DNA from: Hyphomicrobium sp. NDB2Meth4
GTDB taxonomy: Bacteria; Pseudomonadota; Alphaproteobacteria; Rhizobiales; Hyphomicrobiaceae
Reading direction: 5' to 3'
DNA length: 33,590 bases
Assembly (NCBI RefSeq): GCF_900117445.1
Contig: NZ_FPEJ01000010.1
Coordinates: forward strand, 1 to 33,590
This document shows positions 31,167-33,590 of the stretch, piece by piece (within the stretch, counting starts at the first letter, position 1; each line of letters begins with the position of its first letter). A program made the position numbers and the translations under genes. Under the pieces are notes generated by a model, which was not told the origin of the DNA, searched no databases, and saw only the letters and a list, made by a program, of their open reading frames with translations.

Positions 31167-33136
31167 CGGATCGCCGCGGCCGGATCGCTGGTGTAAAGTC
31201 CACGAAGCAGCCCTGGAATGAACTGAGCGATTGGTTTGTCTTGGCTACGGTCGAGCCAAGCACTTCCGATCTTTGGGTGAGCCTTCGCAACGCTAGCGAC
31301 GAAAGCACCGAGGTGTGGGAACGTCGCTAAGTCTTCAGATTCAATCGCTGCATACTCGTTGATGCGCTTAAACCACTCGTCGGCCGTGGTTGCTGTGACG
31401 GTAGTCAGCAACTCATCGATGCGCTCCTGACGATGCGCAGTCTTTGCTTCAAAGTCTGTTGAGGCTCGCTCAGACTCTTCCCATTCGTAGGGGAACACAG
31501 TCTCGAATCCCACGAGGGCCTTAAACGCGACGTAGTCCCCCAATAAGTTTACGCGATCCCGAAACTCTCTCGCCGCGGCCATGACCTCGTCCCGAGCGGC
31601 GGCCAGGGAAGGGTCTTTCAACAGGTCAGCGGGCATGTCCCTGCATCGACGAAAGAGAAAGAATACGCTCTGTTCGATCGTTTCCTTGAGTGGATCCCCG
31701 AACTCTTCGAATGTTGTCGACAAGAACCGGATCAAGGCGACCGTGTCCGCAAACGCGCGGCGCATGAGGTCGTCGGCATACTGACCTTGATGAGGTAGGT
31801 GGGTCGAGTTCTGCAGAGCCGTGAATATCTGACGCCGCTCCAGATCGCTCTGGGACGATTGCATTAGCTCCGTCAGCAAACTGAACGCTCGGTCTCGAAC
31901 TTGGTTGAGCCGATCTGATACCGCGACGGCGCCCGTCTGCCATGTAAACGTTGTCGAAGTGTTCGACGTGCCAGTCACCTCGGGCGCAAGGCACCGACCT
32001 GCCACCTCGATCATGAGTGGTCGCGTCGAAGCCAACCTGTCCGGCGGTGTGGCGGCTATTGCGTCAAGAAGTATCTCCTGAACCGCAGGCCCATACTCCT
32101 GCCAAACGCGCAGAGAATGCTGCGCAAGCTGTCCAACAGCCTGAACTACCTTGGTCCGCGCCCCCTCGTCGACCAACACGAAGATTTCTGAAAGAGTTTG
32201 ATAGCTCTTATCGGGCTCGACGTAGGAAAGTGTCTTAAGTATCGAGAGCACGCCGTCTACCACGTCACCAATGCCTCGGCCCGGCAGAGTCCCGATCGGT
32301 GTCTCAATAGGCTTGATCGGAGCTACGAGTGAGCGTTTGACCGCGTCGACCATTGTGCGTCTGATGTCAGAAGCAACCGACGGAACATCGTCAACAATCG
32401 GAAGTACTAGACTCTCGTATTCCTCTAGCCGCTCAACCCGGAGATTGTTGTCGGGCGCGTCTCGGATCGCTGCCAGAATATCGCTGGCGACCAGGCGTTG
32501 CCCCGAAGCTATCCGCTCAAAATCGTTGAGTGCTTGTTGAAACTCGTATCCCGCCGGCAGCAGATACGTTTCCTGGATGCGCTTCATCCGCTCTTCGATT
32601 TTTCGGAGTTGAGCCGCTCCAACGCCTTTGAGCTTTGGGCTCTTGTAAATGGTATCGTGCGCGGTCTCTGACCACGCGTGGTTCAAAATGGTCTGCACCT
32701 GCACCTCACAGACAAGGCCGGCAAATCGGCTGTACTCGGGCAGGATGGTGCGACTCTCCTTCAGGCGGACAACGTAGTTGTCGCCGATATATTGACTGCT
32801 TCCTTCGCTACCGCGAGGATAGTGAAGCTTGGTTCGCTCCCAAACGACTTCAAAGTTGTCGAATAAAATGCGTGAGTGACTCAGCCGATCAACGTCGCTG
32901 TTTGAGTAGAGAACGACTCGTACTCCAGCTAGGTCCTTCGCCTTTTCTTCAATCGCGCCCGATTCGCCACTTCCGATTTTGGCCGCCAAGCTGTCCGGTG
33001 CTTTCGCCCTGCGCTGCACCTGAAGGCGCCGAATGTGAGGGTGCGCCTTGATGGCCGCTTCGAGGATTGCTGCCACGGCCTCCGCAAGGTCGGTGTAGAG
33101 TTCTTTGCCGCCCTGTACGTACTCATCGAACGTCAT
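31016..33136 (-). CDS. RelA/SpoT-type nucleotidyltransferase domain protein (toxSAS-like), N-terminal part
   Basis: The N-terminal 170 residues are a RelA/SpoT synthetase-type fold: RRAKAPDSLAAKI (42-54), KDLAGVRVVLYSNSDV (67-82) with Asp68 and Arg73, Tyr121 in GDNYVVRL, and EVQVQTILNHAWSETAHD (144-161) with Glu144, Gln146, His153 and Glu157. Enzymes of this family make alarmones, or in toxSAS toxins pyrophosphorylate tRNA. The glycine loop differs from classical YxSxH. Residues 180-650 form a long helical region, unlike short alarmone synthetases, recalling sensor-fused defence proteins. GAGGG lies 7 bp before the ATG. The last ~40 residues (SSSLHSSAMPTPPYQSG...) look out of frame, consistent with the frameshift noted for the downstream frame. 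Confidence 0.8.
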   Translation of the reverse strand: MTFDEYVQGGKELYTDLAEAVAAILEAAIKAHPHIRRLQVQRRAKAPDSLAAKIGSGESGAIEEKAKDLAGVRVVLYSNSDVDRLSHSRILFDNFEVVWERTKLHYPRGSEGSSQYIGDNYVVRLKESRTILPEYSRFAGLVCEVQVQTILNHAWSETAHDTIYKSPKLKGVGAAQLRKIEERMKRIQETYLLPAGYEFQQALNDFERIASGQRLVASDILAAIRDAPDNNLRVERLEEYESLVLPIVDDVPSVASDIRRTMVDAVKRSLVAPIKPIETPIGTLPGRGIGDVVDGVLSILKTLSYVEPDKSYQTLSEIFVLVDEGARTKVVQAVGQLAQHSLRVWQEYGPAVQEILLDAIAATPPDRLASTRPLMIEVAGRCLAPEVTGTSNTSTTFTWQTGAVAVSDRLNQVRDRAFSLLTELMQSSQSDLERRQIFTALQNSTHLPHQGQYADDLMRRAFADTVALIRFLSTTFEEFGDPLKETIEQSVFFLFRRCRDMPADLLKDPSLAAARDEVMAAAREFRDRVNLLGDYVAFKALVGFETVFPYEWEESERASTDFEAKTAHRQERIDELLTTVTATTADEWFKRINEYAAIESEDLATFPHLGAFVASVAKAHPKIGSAWLDRSQDKPIAQFIPGLLRGLYTSDPAAAIRWVDEATKQNDNLSSSLHSSAMPTPPYQSGLQKWHAAQSRPKTIPRPSPC

Positions 33137-33249
33137 TTCGATGCCCTCTGATACATTCAGATGCCGACTGAATTTCGCCTTTGAAAGTGCGGACTCACGG
33201 TCATGACCCCGCTTCGGCGGCGGCTGCTTCTGCCTGACGGAAACTGGAG
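33137..33249. other. Promoter-side gap before the IS110 leader
   Basis: Between the minus-strand RelA/SpoT gene and the hairpin-rich IS110 leader. No gene is seen. The left end of the IS110 element probably falls in or near here, but I cannot place it. Confidence 0.35.
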
Positions 33250-33450
33250 CTTAGAACCCTGCCAACAGGGAACACAGGTGGAAAGGACAGAGATACTCTA
33301 AATATAGAGCACAGTCCGAGTACCTCGGCATTCAAGTCGATGCTGCGATTGAGATCGCAGAGAAGAGAGAAGATTCGCATCTGACGGGCGGTTGCCCACC
33401 AAGAGCAGACCTGGCCGGCGATGACGACGGCGCGCCGACCAGGAATCCGT
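33250..33450 (+). ncRNA. Candidate bridge RNA in the left non-coding end of the IS110 element
   Basis: Several hairpins follow in series: CCCTG/CAGGG with CCAA loop (33257-33270), CTCTA/TAGAG (33296-33309), CCGAG/CTCGG (33316-33328), CTGCGAT/ATCGCAG with TGAG loop (33343-33360), GGGC/GCCC (33386-33397), and CCTGGCCGGCG/CGCCGACCAGG, 11 bp with one mismatch around a 12-base loop (33410-33443). IS110-family elements encode a structured bridge RNA in the non-coding end upstream of the recombinase, in the same direction. Loop guides cannot be assigned without both element ends. Confidence 0.45.
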
Positions 33451-33538
33451 CGACTTCCGCAATTGATGCTGTGGACGGCATCCATCAGCCGGCCCGAGCG
33501 ACCAGTATGGTTATCGGGCTAGAGATGGAGGAAGTCAG

Positions 33539-33590
33539 ATGGTGCAGCCAGTCACGGTCGGCCTCGATATCGCTAAGAACGTGTTTCACG
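33539..33590 (+). CDS. IS110-family transposase (recombinase), partial at window end
   Basis: From ATG 33539, with GGAGG about 8 bp upstream, the visible residues are MVQPVTVGLDIAKNVFH, and the frame runs off the window. VGLDIAKNVFH is the hallmark start of IS110 recombinases, with Asp10 as the first acidic residue of the RuvC-like DEDD site. These enzymes move DNA without terminal inverted repeats, guided by a bridge RNA. The whole element cannot be judged from this window. Confidence 0.85.
   Translation, partial: MVQPVTVGLDIAKNVFH

Noticed and set aside
33201-33485. Minus-strand frame of 94 codons in the IS110 leader
   Set aside because: It covers the chain of hairpins and has no protein-like pattern; the structured RNA reading fits better.

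Overview
The window looks like an accessory island of an alphaproteobacterium, most likely in the Hyphomicrobiales (a Bradyrhizobium-like background). This is inferred from the moderately high GC, frequent GTG/TTG starts, alphaproteobacterial-looking two-component and envelope genes, and an EipA/DUF1134-like remnant. No rRNA, tRNA or CRISPR array was seen. Mobile DNA lies at both ends. Bases 60-125 carry duplicated repeats like those at IS21-family ends. The right edge enters the first codons of an IS110-family transposase, preceded by a hairpin-rich leader that may encode its bridge RNA.

Region 1 (235-5330) is a probable defence locus: a protein with a PD-(D/E)XK-like nuclease signature followed by a 1247-residue SIR2-domain protein. 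A decayed fragment resembling the C-terminus of the SIR2 protein sits at about 5730-5860. Region 2 (5936-11514) holds an OmpR-type response regulator and histidine kinase pair, a GNAT acetyltransferase, a secreted DUF6600-like protein, a Crp/Fnr-type regulator and an NTF2-like protein.

Region 3 (11575-17433, minus strand) is a tightly coupled seven-gene operon: HAD phosphatase, class III aminotransferase, arginase-fold hydrolase, small DMT/SMR protein, alpha/beta hydrolase with a Cys nucleophile, CelD-like GNAT, and a second small DMT/SMR protein. It resembles a biosynthesis-plus-translocation cassette for an unknown, possibly lipid-like, amine or amide. Region 4 (17640-22017, minus strand) is a five-gene envelope transport operon: FtsX-type permease, ATPase, periplasmic adaptor, MlaC-like carrier and MlaA-like lipoprotein. 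Similar TTACAGA-type boxes lie upstream of both minus-strand operons, so synthesis and transport may be co-regulated.

Region 5 (22692-29726) has a second OmpR-type regulator, a cyclopropane-fatty-acid synthase, an EipA-like remnant, an RND adaptor and pump, and a 55-codon small gene. Four promoter regions (before the two-component pair, the second regulator, the RND operon and the small gene) each carry tandem 11-bp direct repeats with consensus close to CTCGACNNAGT. This suggests one regulon run by an OmpR-family regulator, plausibly the one encoded at 6035. Region 6 (30096-33136, minus strand) is a RelA/SpoT-domain protein with a long helical C-terminal region, split by an apparent one-base frameshift. 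With the SIR2 locus at the opposite end, it gives the island a defence-like character.
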